Assembly (NCBI GenBank): GCA_023525975.1
Contig: CM042034.1
Span: forward strand, 23,293,501 to 23,357,500
DNA length: 64,000 nucleotides
Reading direction: 5' to 3'
Origin: Smallanthus sonchifolius
Lineage: Eukaryota; Streptophyta; Magnoliopsida; Asterales; Asteraceae
Each line of letters starts with the position of its first letter. Position 1 is the first letter of the stretch. Position numbers and translations under genes: made by a program. Below, piece after piece: positions 1-10,102 of this stretch. Under the pieces are notes generated by a model, which saw nothing but the letters and a program-made list of their open reading frames with translations, made no database searches and was not told the origin of the DNA.

Positions 1-1566
1 AGGAACTCAACATGAGGCAACGTCGTTGGGTAGAACTACTTAATGACTACGACTGCGACATTCGTTATCATCCTGGAAAGGCGAATGTTGTAGCCGATGC
101 CTTGAGCCGAAAGGAACACACCATGTTGCATTGCGTGAGAGTTCAAAACGATATCCAAATCCGCATCCTCGAAGCACAACACCTTTCGGTCACCGAAGGG
201 AAGATGTACGAAGAAATGGCGTGCGGAGCTGAACTCCAATTAGAGACTAAGCCCAACGGCTTACTCTATTTCTTGAACCGTATCTGGATTCCTGATCGTG
301 ATGACCTTCGTACTATCATTATGAACGAAGCTCATAAAACCCGTTATTCGGTCCATCCTGGTGCAGACAAAATGCACAAGGATCTTCGTCACCAATACTG
401 GTGGCCCGACATGAAGAAAGACATTGCGTTATACGTAGCGAAGTGTCTCACTTGCTCCAAGGTTAAGGCCGAGCACCAACGTCCGTCTGGCCTTCTAGAA
501 CAACCAGAGATTCCCATGTGGAAATGGGAGTGTATAGCGATGGATTTCATTACCAAGCTACCCCGTACCACTCATGGTCACGATAGCATTTGGGTGATCG
601 TGGACCGACTAACTAAATCCGCACATTTCTTGCCTATTCGTGAGGATTACGGAGTCGGAAAATTGGCTCAGATATACGTTAATGAAATAGTTAGTCGCCA
701 CGGTGTGCCTCTTAACATTATCTCTGATTGTGACGGTCGTTTCACTTCCCGTTTCTGGCAATCCTTACAACCCGCTCTTGGTACACAATTAAATCTCAGC
801 ACAGCATACCATCCTCAAACCGATGGTCAATCCGAAAGAACCATACAGACTTTGGAGGACATGCTTAGGGCATACGTCATTGACTTCGGTGGTAACTGGG
901 ATTCGCATCTACCGTTGATTGAATTCTCTTACAACAATAGTTACCATACTAGCATCAACATGGCACCTTTTGAAGCCCTTTATGGTCGTAAGTGTCGTTC
1001 CCCTGTTTGTTGGAACGAGATTGGTGAATCACAAATCACCGGACCAGAACTAATCCAAGAGACAAAAGAGTTATGCCGACAAGCGTCGAAAGCCCCTAGA
1101 GTTTCAAGTCGGTGATCTTGTACTCCTCAAAGTGTCACCTTGGAAAGGAGTAGTTCGTTTCGGAAAGAAAGGAAAGCTAGCTCCTCGTTTTGTGGGTCCT
1201 TTTAAAATCCTCGAAAGGATAGGAAAGGTGGCCTACAAACTTGAACTACCTGAAAGCCTTAGCAATGTTCACCCAACTTTCCACGTCTCCAACCTCAAGA
1301 AATGTCTCGCGGACGAGAACCTCCACATACCTCTCGACGAAGTACGCATCAACGAAACTATGCATTTCGTAGAGAAACCCGTGGAGATCATGGATCGTGA
1401 AGTCAAGCAGCTCAAGCGTAGTCGTATTCCTATAGTCAAAGTACGTTGGGAGTCCAAATATGTCCCAGAGTTTACTTGGGAACGCGAAGACCAGATGAAA
1501 GTCAAGTACCCGCACCTTTTCTCTAGGCCCTCCTCTCAAATTTCGGGACGAAATTTCCTAAAGTAG
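1..1566 (+). pseudogene. Ty3/gypsy polyprotein, 3' part (RNase H end, integrase, chromodomain-like tail)
   Basis: This is the 3' end of a gypsy pol gene whose 5' part lies outside the window. Frame 12-1115 opens with the RNase H tail (YHPGKANVVADALSR). It continues into the integrase HHCC zinc finger (H...H, then CLTCSK) and the integrase core, with Asp in AMDFITKLP, Asp in ISDCDGRF and Glu in the HPQTDGQSERTIQTLEDML block. A second frame (1132-1566) carries the GPFKILERIG and HPTFHVSNLKK blocks and a chromodomain-like C terminus (PIVKVRWES, then TWERE). Near 1075-1095 the linker expected between the two blocks is missing and the frame shifts. A small internal deletion has therefore inactivated this copy. 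The last codons overlap a palindrome just upstream of the polypurine tract. Confidence 0.93.
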
Positions 1567-1573
1567 GGGAGAC
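1538..1573 (+). other. Palindrome and polypurine tract before the 3' LTR
   Basis: AAATTTCGGGACGAAATTT (1538-1556) is a perfect inverted repeat with 8-bp arms and a 3-nt loop. It overlaps the last sense codons of pol. It is followed by AAGTAGGGGAGAC, the polypurine tract that primes plus-strand synthesis in LTR elements, directly against the LTR start TGTAATATCC. Nearly the same block sits next to the 3' LTR of the element at 53-64 kb. Confidence 0.8.
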
Positions 1574-4282
1574 TGTAATATCCAGTATTTTTCCGACACA
1601 TCACTTCCTTATTTAGAATCTACTTCCCGTGTAATCTCTTTATCTCCTGAAATAAATAAACGTGCCATTTGATTTCTTTTATCATTAAATAAATATATAT
1701 ATACATATGTTTATTTTTTTTATTTAAAAAAAAAAAAAAAAGATTCCCAAAGATATGCGTTATAAGTATACAAATAATTTATAAACTTACATACTTAAAT
1801 ATATGAATTAAAGGATATTTAACTTATTGTTTAAACTTGATAAAAAAAAATAAAGCATATTCAACTTATTAAAGTACAGGGGCCAAAACTGTCAATAACG
1901 AAATATGTTTTCAAACTAAACTACAAGTTCTAACAAAAAATGATAAAGACTGGATACTTCAGGGACCATTGTGTAATTCACCCAAACTTCCAGAACCAGT
2001 TTCAGTCGCTAGTTCGAAACCCCGCAGCCCCGGTTTTTCCCCTTTTCACTCGAAAATCGCGATTTCAGTCCAGGTTCACTGAACCTCGGGCTCGCCTCTC
2101 GCGTGCGACCCGTTCCCAAGACGCCATGATGATAAACTTCAACCGAGGCTTTGCGTGGAGTGTGAATTAACTCCGATCGGCCCAACCACCTCCCTCGACC
2201 CGTTCGCGCATTAAATGCCAAAATTGGCTATAAATATCGACCCCCATACACCAACAACATCATCCCTAACCTCCCTCCACTACCTATCTCATCGATCCGG
2301 AGCTACATTGCCGGATTCGAAATCGCGACCGCCGACTCCAAGTCCAGACCCAATCTCCCTCAAATCGACACCAAATCAGGTAAAACTTGAGTCTATTGTG
2401 ATCGAATTCGTGAAAGGATCAAAAGCCCTCCGTTTAATCTCATAAACAGAGGGTAATCCGAGTCGAATTCGAGGATTGAAATGTTAGTACGGATTGGGGG
2501 GAACGTTTGGGTTTGTGTTTAAGAATTTCGCTTTCCAGAATTAAACACAAATGAGTTCCTGGTCCAGCGGTTTGTGTGTGTGTGCAAGTGTTAACCGGAG
2601 CAGGTCACGGGTTCGAATCCGGCCGGTTGGGTTTTCTGATTTCGAATTCTTTTATATATTTTTAATCAGTTTTAAAAATCGATTTTATTTTTATAAAATA
2701 TGTTGAACATATATAAACTCAAAATCGATTTTTATTTTTGTTTTCCTTATTGGAAAACATTTCAACCAAATAAAACCAAATTTAAAACTATAAAAATATA
2801 AACATTAGTTTTAAATTCCTAAAACCTATAAAACAACCCTAAACTGTTATAAAACTTAAATACTCGACAGAAAGTTTTTGTAATGCTTATAAAACATATA
2901 TCCCCATTTTAAATATTCGAAACTTATAAACTTGAACATTTTATAAAAGTTATAGAATTAGAACAAAAAAAAACTTAAAACCTATTTATTTATTTTGTAA
3001 ACAGAAAATAAATATACATTTTTTATTTAGACTTACAAATGATTTCTAAATATTACTTAGAATAAATTCTGGTCATTTAAAGAAAATACTCAATAGATAA
3101 ATACTTTAATTAAAGGCACCATTTTAAACTTTCGATAAAACAATTATTTACAAACTCTTTTAGATAATCATTTTAAATAATTATCTACTCTATTGGGTAA
3201 TTATTATTAACCCATGATAATTATTCTTTTAAATAACTATTATTCTAAATAATTATTTAAAACCTTGTGAATAATAATTTATTAACCTTAATACTTATTT
3301 ATTCATTACTCAAATTATATTTTATAAAAACTAGTTAAAGCATGGTTAATTAAAACTTACTATCACTTAAACTTTATAACACAATCATCCCCGTCTTCCT
3401 ATTTGGAACCCTAGTCAATCCCAAATCTTGAATCCTTGTCCTAAATCCTATGATCAAATCCTTAACGTTATACTTGTCATTTAGGCTTGTAGTGAGGATA
3501 ACTTTCCTCAAGGCTTCATTACATTTAACCCTTGTTGGATACTCTTACATCCTTCACAAGGTGAGCATACTTAGCCCATTCTTGTTTTGTTTTTATTTTA
3601 TAAACTTGGGGTGGAACATGTTCAAACTTTTTAGACTTATACAATTCAAACTTAACTATGTTTACATGTCTTCTATGTGTTTAAATGCTTTGAGACTTGC
3701 ATGCTTAAATTAAACTTAATTCTAGCATGTCCATTAACTTTGGCCGAGCCTATAGTAACAGTGATAGATCTATTGTATTTGACCAATCCACCTTGATTGA
3801 TTGACCCTTCGGGGGGAGCCCTTGGTGATTGTTACTGAAACTTATACTTGAAACTTTAAGGGTAACTTTCGGGTTATGCCTAAACTTGGTTGGAGGTTTG
3901 ACGTGCATAATGTTTAACTTGCTTGATTCTCACATTTGTACTTAGATGCATTAATCATAGTGAATTGTAAAACTTTTAAAGACTATTGTAAAATGGTGTC
4001 AAAACCTTTGTATCTCACCAACTATTTTTAGTTGACAGTTACTTAACATGTTTCAGGTGCTCAAGAGTGAGGCTTATCTATGAAAACGTAGGATGCATGG
4101 ACTTAGAAAGACCGTCAAGAAATGAACTTTTGTTAATTTGCATGCTTGAACCTTATGTTATTTTTGTCATGTTGAACCCTTTAATTTATTAATAAAATAT
4201 CTCAACTTTATTAGTCAATCTTGTGCTTTTGAACAACCGCGTCCGTCCCGACATATAATCCGCCGTCAGTTGGGGTGTGACA
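1574..4282 (+). mobile_element. 3' LTR of the Ty3/gypsy element (2.7 kb)
   Basis: The LTR starts TGTAATATCC right after the polypurine tract and ends GGGGTGTGACA, the TG...CA termini expected of an LTR. The flank at 4283 is AAAAAG. The matching 5' copy of the TSD lies outside the window. Inside are a GC-richer leader-like stretch (about 1990-2400), a CAGGTAAAAC donor-like site near 2378, a tRNA-like unit (2560-2635), an AT-rich stretch, an AAGGTGAGC donor-like site near 3559, an ATGTTTCAGGT acceptor-like site near 4050, and a terminal hairpin around 4230-4275. It has no gene of its own. The LTR has inserted into the C-terminal coding part of the MULE gene that follows. Confidence 0.88.
2560..2635 (+). 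ncRNA. tRNA-like Pol III unit inside the LTR
   Basis: TGGTCCAGCGG fits the tRNA A-box consensus (TRGYNNARNNG). GGTTCGAATCC, beginning 50 nt downstream, is a textbook B box. TTTT at 2632-2635 would serve as a Pol III terminator. A full cloverleaf is not convincing: the T arm pairs, the rest is weak. I therefore call it tRNA-like or tRNA-derived rather than a tRNA gene. It begins about 986 nt into the LTR, in sense orientation. Confidence 0.6.
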
Positions 4283-5408
4283 AAAAAGATGTGGTCAGAT
4301 ATGATGGAGTCTCCATCGGAATTTTCGACACTCAACATTCGAACCAACCGTGAATGTGAACGGAAGAAAAACGTTGATAATAAGCGTAATAATTGTAAGG
4401 GTGTTGGCCCTCGACTCTATTAGTTGTATGTTCACCAAAGTTGAGGCGGTCGTACATCCAACAAGAAAAAAAACTTTGTTTGTACGGACCCAACCAACTA
4501 TTACAAATATATTCCCAGGTCTCTGAAACAAAGAAAAATTATGAAATGAAAAAAAAAAAGATTTTTATAGAAACATTAAGTATGAAAATCTTACCTTGTT
4601 TACCTTCTTCATTTAATTTTTCCTCCATCTTCCTGCAATTATAATCGTACAACGCGTCCGTGGGAGACTCACACAGAACCTTCCACCAGTATGAAAAATC
4701 TTTCCAAATGTTGACTTTGAAAAGGTCTTTCCACCTTCTGGTAATATTCTCCATGATGTGCCACCTGCATAGGTTTTTAGAAGCACCCGGGAAGACTGTC
4801 ACACGAACTCATCAGGGCTAGGTCCCTGTCTATGACAATGACGCGTGGCTCCACACACCCATCGAGCATATCTTTGATCCGCTCAAGGACCCTTGTGAAG
4901 TTGTCCTGTCGTTCCCTCGATATAAATGCGTGCGCAATACAAAACGACTTCAATGTCGACGTCACACCAATAAACTGAACAAAAGGAATGTCGTACATGC
5001 TGTTTTTGTACGTCGTGTCTACCAACATCAAGTGCGGGAAGGCACGCCACATTTTATAGGAGGTAGGATGACAAAAGAAAATATCTTCCACGACATTAGT
5101 GGAGGGATTCTCCCGGGTGTGATACACGAACTCTTCATATTGCAGTAAGTTTTCAAGTTCCTTCATTGGTGTCTGGCCTATTTTATTTTCGGCCCTAATC
5201 TTCGTTGTGGCGTTGTATATGTCCTGAACAACACATCTGCTACCGGTAAACTCTTCCCGTACGGCTGCAAGAATGTGACGTGCACGCACGTGCTGCCGGT
5301 ATAACCTCTAACCAGATCAATTTCCCCGGCGGACATCTTCCTAAGCTGCGCGTGGCCCTCCTCAAATACAACAGGATCGTGGTTGTGTATCTCGCCTGTC
5401 ACGTCCAA

Positions 5409-8132
5409 TGTAATCCCTAGGAAATTCCGACATATATATTTACTTTTCCGACCTTATTTATTTATTTTATTTGCAGAGCAATAACATTTTAATCTCATTC
5501 CAGTTCAATGCATCGTAAATCCTTAATCATGCTTTCTACATCCTTATTATATGAATACATATATTTATTCTTGAATATATAGGTAATTATATATTTTGAG
5601 AATACTAGACACACCACTTACAATTGCTTTATATATATATATATATAAAGGAATTTATGTTTAATTTTTATAAAATCGAGTTTATGAATAATGAAAACAA
5701 GTAGAATTATTTTTTTACAAGTAAACCAAGCTTTGAATCCCCCACTTATGCTTTTGAACCCCCTCTAATCTCATTTGAACCCTCCTTTATAGAAATTGAA
5801 CCATGGAAGGGTTCTTGAGCCAATTTTGACTTCTAAAGTCAAACCCGATCTCAATCCGTCGAATTACTTGAAAATCCAGTGTATAAATCCTACCAAATCG
5901 TTATACTACTCATTAACAACCATTATGGACTAATAATGGTGCGAATTAAAGAAAAAAAAACGTTTTTGAAATCATTTTCCTTGCTACGGTCGTGGGTTGG
6001 GAAAAACCCATAAAACGCATTCAAATCATGTTATTCCAAACGATTGAGAGTTTGTAACGCGTGTATTAATCACACTTTGAAGTCCCGATATCTCATTTGC
6101 ATCGAATTTCACTCGAAATCACCTCAAACTCGTCCCCCACTCCTCTCTCGGTCGCGATCTACAATGGGAGCAGGAACACACCGTTTTCGTAAATTCTAGT
6201 TCGAATCTCAGGTAAAACACTTTCCATTTACACGATTTAAACTTCGTATTCAAAAGCCCTTTGATTCGTTTGTCTGGAAGCGAATTTGGAAACTAGGGTT
6301 TCGATTGGGATGAAGGGGGAAGATGATGACTAACTGTGAGAATGGAATTTAAATTTATTTCCTGATTGATTAACAAACTCAGCATCTTAGTCCAGTGGTT
6401 TGTTCGTTGTGCTGATAACAGACAGGTCACGGGTTCAATCCCGGCCCTACCCTGTTTTCACCCATTTATCTATTTTCCTTTGTTTTGCCTTCTTTTCTCA
6501 CGCATGTATATATGCATATTTATATATGAACTCTTGTATATTATTATTTAAAAAAAAGGGGTAATATACATTTTTTTATATATATAAAAACTTACACCAA
6601 TAAACCTTAGCACATATATACGTTATCTTAATCGAGGTGTAAACGTATACATATTTTTCGTTGTAAACTAACCCTGTTTTTTTTTTAGAAATGTTAAAAT
6701 ACTTAAAAAGTATTACTTCGTTACCGTTATATATTTCAAGAGCGTGTCAAACGCCATTTTTAAGCGTTATTAATTATAGATAATTATCAAGTCTATAAAC
6801 ATTCGTGTTTTGGGACGTTATGAATTTTATTAAACGAATGGTTATATATATGCTTATAAACTAACTCTTGAAAACGTCATGAATTAAATAGGTTAATGAC
6901 AATACGTTTTTATTAACGAAACTTGAATATTACTTATTACTGAATTATTATCGTTAATGACCCGGTTTATTATTCTTACAAATAATAATTAAGGATGATG
7001 GTTATTTTATTAACCTAAATTTAAATCACATTAAACATTGTGACTATTGTATTAAGGTATTTATTATATATAACAAATTTACAATTTATATTTATTTCCT
7101 AATTCTCTTTTATAAGTAGGAATTTATAGAGCCTCATTCCATACAAATACATTTATATACTATCACTTTAGTTATCATTAAAGCTCGTATCTTTAATTTC
7201 CACATTCGTTCGTCCGCTCCTTCCAAATCCCAAAATCCCAATCGTCCCATTTTTATTATTTTTTTTATATTAAAAATGTACAAACTATTGATTCTTTATG
7301 CCTCATCAAAACATAGGATAATCTCGTGGTTAACTAGAACTCTTGTGCAACAACGACAATATACTTGTGTGACATCCAACCTACTCATTGCAAGGTGAGT
7401 TTACATAGCCCCTTTTTACTGTTTTTACTTTTGGGGTGAAACATGTCGTCAACTTTATCTATTTAACCAAATTCAATATCTATGTTCTTGTGCTTGATCT
7501 TTATGCTTTATATTTGAACTATTTGGTGACCATTGCATGTGTTTCATGCCAGTACATTCATTAACTTGCAGCCCAAGCCTAAGGTAGTACCTAACATGAT
7601 CATTTATATGGGAAACTGAAACTATAACTCACCACAAGACCTTGGCGGGTTTTTGTTGGGTATCAACTATAACTTGGAGTATCCGCTTGCTCTTTTTTTT
7701 TTTTAAATGGCAATCAGTTGCGTATCTAGTTTTCTATTATCAGGCTTGAATTGTACGCTTGGAACCTTGTATGTTTTCACATATATATATCCTAGACATG
7801 CTTTGAACATATTGAATTGTAAACTTATACTTAACTTTTGTTTGGTGTCAAAACCTGTGTTACTCACCAACTACTTGTAGTTGACATTTACTCACATGTT
7901 TCAGGTGCACCAGTTTGAGGACACTACTTGATCACTTAGGACTTTGGACCTAGCTTTATTAAAGATTAAATTCAACTTATGTCATGTTTGAACTCTTTGT
8001 TTTCCATTCCTATTTGTAACGGATGCTTTAATTATGATGAAATAATATTATCACTTGTTAATAGATGATCATGTGCTTATGAACAACCGCGTCAGCCCCG
8101 GCGTATAATCCGCCGCCGGTCGGGGTGTGACA
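5409..8132 (+). mobile_element. Solo LTR (Ty3/gypsy type, 2.7 kb) inside the MULE gene
   Basis: It starts TGTAATCCC and ends GGGGTGTGACA. It is flanked by a perfect 5-bp TSD, TCCAA (5404-5408 and 8133-8137). No polypurine tract, primer site or internal region adjoins it, so it is a solo LTR left by LTR-LTR recombination. It shares the layout of the LTR at 1574-4282: CAGGTAAAAC near 6209, a tRNA-like unit, AAGGTGAGTTTACATAGCCCC near 7391, ATGTTTCAGGT near 7896, and the terminal ...CCCCGGCGTATAATCCGC... hairpin. Removing it restores the reading frame of the MULE domain around it. Confidence 0.93.
6388..6458 (+). ncRNA. tRNA-like Pol III unit inside the solo LTR
   Basis: A box TAGTCCAGTGG at 6388, B box GGGTTCAATCC at 6431-6441 and TTTT at 6455-6458. 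The A-B spacing of about 43 nt is typical of tRNA genes. It begins about 979 nt into the LTR, almost the same offset as in the LTR at 1574. It is in sense orientation. Confidence 0.6.
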
Positions 8133-8594
8133 TCCAACCTCCAACTATTACTCTTTCCGATGTACCTCCCTACGAGCTTAAAGGGACATGATTTTTTTAT
8201 GCTCCCAGTACGACTGACTGTGCCCCTGCATTTAGGTTCCCCACCACGATTGCATCCGAGTTCCACATCTTTTTTCCTTGACCGACTAACCACAATGACG
8301 CATCCATGATCGCGTCCTCTCTTCTTAGCCCAATCCACCAAATCCTCACGAAAATTAAAATATTGAAATAATTACAAGGTCAGACTTAAAACGTAGTACA
8401 TAAAACAAACAAATAAACAATTTAAATGAACGAAAGAGTTGCTGTCATACTTTGTCTGTTTTATATGAAACTGTCGCATTGCGTATGCGATCATCGTCCA
8501 ATGCATTCTCCGCATCCCCATCGTTTCCTTTCAAATGAACGGAAGACTAACTGTCATATGTGTCATTCATATGGAAACTATCTAACACGTGTGT

Positions 8595-8790
8595 AGGTTT
8601 TGGTTGTGACCGGTACGAGAAATGTTCATAATCTAGTTCTGGTTGTGACCGGCATGAAAGATGTACGTAATCCGGTTCTGGTTGTGACTGGCACGAGAGA
8701 TGTCCGTAATCCGGTTTTGGTTGTGACCGGTATGAGAGATGTCCGTAATCCGGTTCTGGTTGTGGCTGGTATGACCCTTGACCGTAATCC
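8595..8790 (-). repeat. Coding minisatellite in the N-terminal part of the MULE gene
   Basis: About five imperfect units of roughly 39 bp (plus-strand core GGTTGTGACCGGTACGAGA) encode, on the minus strand, repeats of the pattern Gln-Pro-x-Pro-Asp-Tyr-x-His-x-Ser-x-x-Ser. The frame is broken upstream at a long C homopolymer (about 8889-8900). A second frame there continues with FVFGSHPSGGGG. Confidence 0.65.
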
Positions 8791-9397
8791 GTCGGTCCAA
8801 ATAGTGACATGTACGCCTCTTGACTGTAATTCGGTAATGGTTGCTGCTGCGACGACTCTTGACCGTATGTATTCAATGGGTTGGTTCCCCCCCCCCCCCG
8901 AAGGGTGACTCCCGAATACGAAATACTCCTGAGAACGTAATGGCCGGTTAGATACCCGACGTAAAATAAAGACTTGCACACCACTAAGTTTACCCGTCCC
9001 AGTAGAACCCTTAATAAAATAAAGACTTGTTAAACCTGGTTCAGATCTTTGAAGGTTGGCTCCTCATTCAAATCTGGAAGCTTCGACTTCTGATAAGGAT
9101 CTCCCGAACTCGACATCGGTGTCAGGCATGAAACAAATATTACATGGGTGTCCCAACAACAAATAACCACAACCAAGAACTTAAACACGCTCTTTCGTCT
9201 ATACTTTCTGTTCTTTTTAATTATGGTGAAAATGGTAGTGTCGGGTTTGTGTATGATGGTGGGTTTAGTGTGATGAAAGTGAGTGGTGAGAGTTGTGGAT
9301 TGTGGGTTTAATGTGATGAGAGTTGTGTTTGATTTTGGGTTTAGTGTGTGAGTGAGTGGTGAGAGTTGTGTTAATATAAGCTGAATCTGCAACCTAA

Positions 9398-9650
9398 CCG
9401 TCACGTATAGGTCCAACGGTGACGGTTAGGTTAGGTGTCCAACAACACTATCAACGTTAACTTTCTGTCAAAACAACCTCGTACACAACTGTCACGTATT
9501 GGCCTATACGTGACCGTTGGGGTTCCTTTTTGCAGGTTGCACAACCTCGTATCATCAGTGTCCTTTTTATTCCCAGACTCACGAGAGACATACCGTCACG
9601 TTTAGGCCGATACGTGACGGTTTTGGTCTATACGTGACGGCTAGGTCAGG
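9398..9650. repeat. Cluster of CCGTCACGT / ACGTGACGG palindromes upstream of the MULE gene
   Basis: At least six copies of (C)CGTCACGT or its complement are arranged as three inverted pairs. They are CCTAACCGTCAC...GTGACGGTTAGG (9394-9430), GTCACGTAT...TATACGTGAC (9491-9515) and ACCGTCACGT...ACGTGACGGT (9593-9621), with one more ATACGTGACGG after it. They lie just 5' of the MULE first exon. They could be subterminal transposase-binding sites or ACGT-core promoter elements. No terminal inverted repeat was identified. Confidence 0.6.
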
Positions 9651-9699
9651 TGTGAAAAAAAAACCTACTGGTATCCCCAGTACAACCCTTAAATTATTA

Positions 9700-10102
9700 A
9701 AGTAATTTAATGTGGTGGGGCTCACATAATTTAATATTTAATTGTTTCATTTATTATTTTTATTTTTGTTTATTTAACCTTAAGTGCAGTTTGGTTATTT
9801 CACATTCATTTAACAGAGAAAGTTAATATCCATCAATTTTATAGACCATCGGTGAAACAAGTTGAAAGTTTCTTGGAACCAAATCCGTAATTTCCCAAAG
9901 TTAGGGACTAAATCCGTAATTTGACCAAACCACATGGACCATCTGTGTAATTAACTCGTGGTAATGCCACAATGGTACGTTTGAGCAAACTGTTGGACCA
10001 AGATTGTAATTTTTCAAATTTAGGGACAAACTTGCAATATGACCTTACCACAGGGACCATAAGTGTAATTAACTCCAAAGTTTATTTTGTTTTATAAAAG
10101 TA
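9700..10102. repeat. Duplicated GGGAC...GTGTAATTAACTC repeat
   Basis: Two tandem, diverged copies (about 9885-9958 and 10018-10064) share the pattern gggactaaatccgtaat...accacatggaccatctgtgtaattaactc. The terminal GTGTAATTAACTC matches the outer end of the MULE terminal repeat at 37139. This is probably a decayed MULE-type terminus, without a definable partner. No gene is seen. Confidence 0.35.

Larger units (their letters stand above)
4283..9116 (-). pseudogene. MULE transposase gene (FAR1/MuDR-like), split by a solo LTR and cut by a gypsy insertion
   Basis: Reading leftwards, a candidate first exon (9116 to about 9036, start MSSSGDPYQK, with an EAR-like LPDLNEEP) ends in CAG|GT. A repetitive Pro/Tyr/Gln-rich segment follows (about 8925-8547). 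Next is a FAR1-type zinc-binding N-terminal domain (8341-8133: FREDLVDWAKKRG, CRGT...SCPFKL, SWRLDV), which resumes at 5408 with the expected Gly-x-x-His-Asn-His motif. The two halves meet exactly at a solo LTR insertion. The transposase core follows (5289-4777: VDTTYKNSMYDIPFVQFIG, AFISRE, VIVIDRDLALM), then CRWHIMENI, an intron (4594-4523, phase-consistent GT-AG) and FGEHTTNRVEGQH. A frameshift sits near 4800. The 3' remainder is cut off by the LTR ending at 4282. MULE transposases are DDE enzymes; this copy is dead. Confidence 0.88.

Noticed and set aside
8600..8908. Plus-strand protein of VVTG/MRDVRNPVLVV repeats
   Set aside because: It is the antisense reading of the minus-strand coding minisatellite of the MULE gene.
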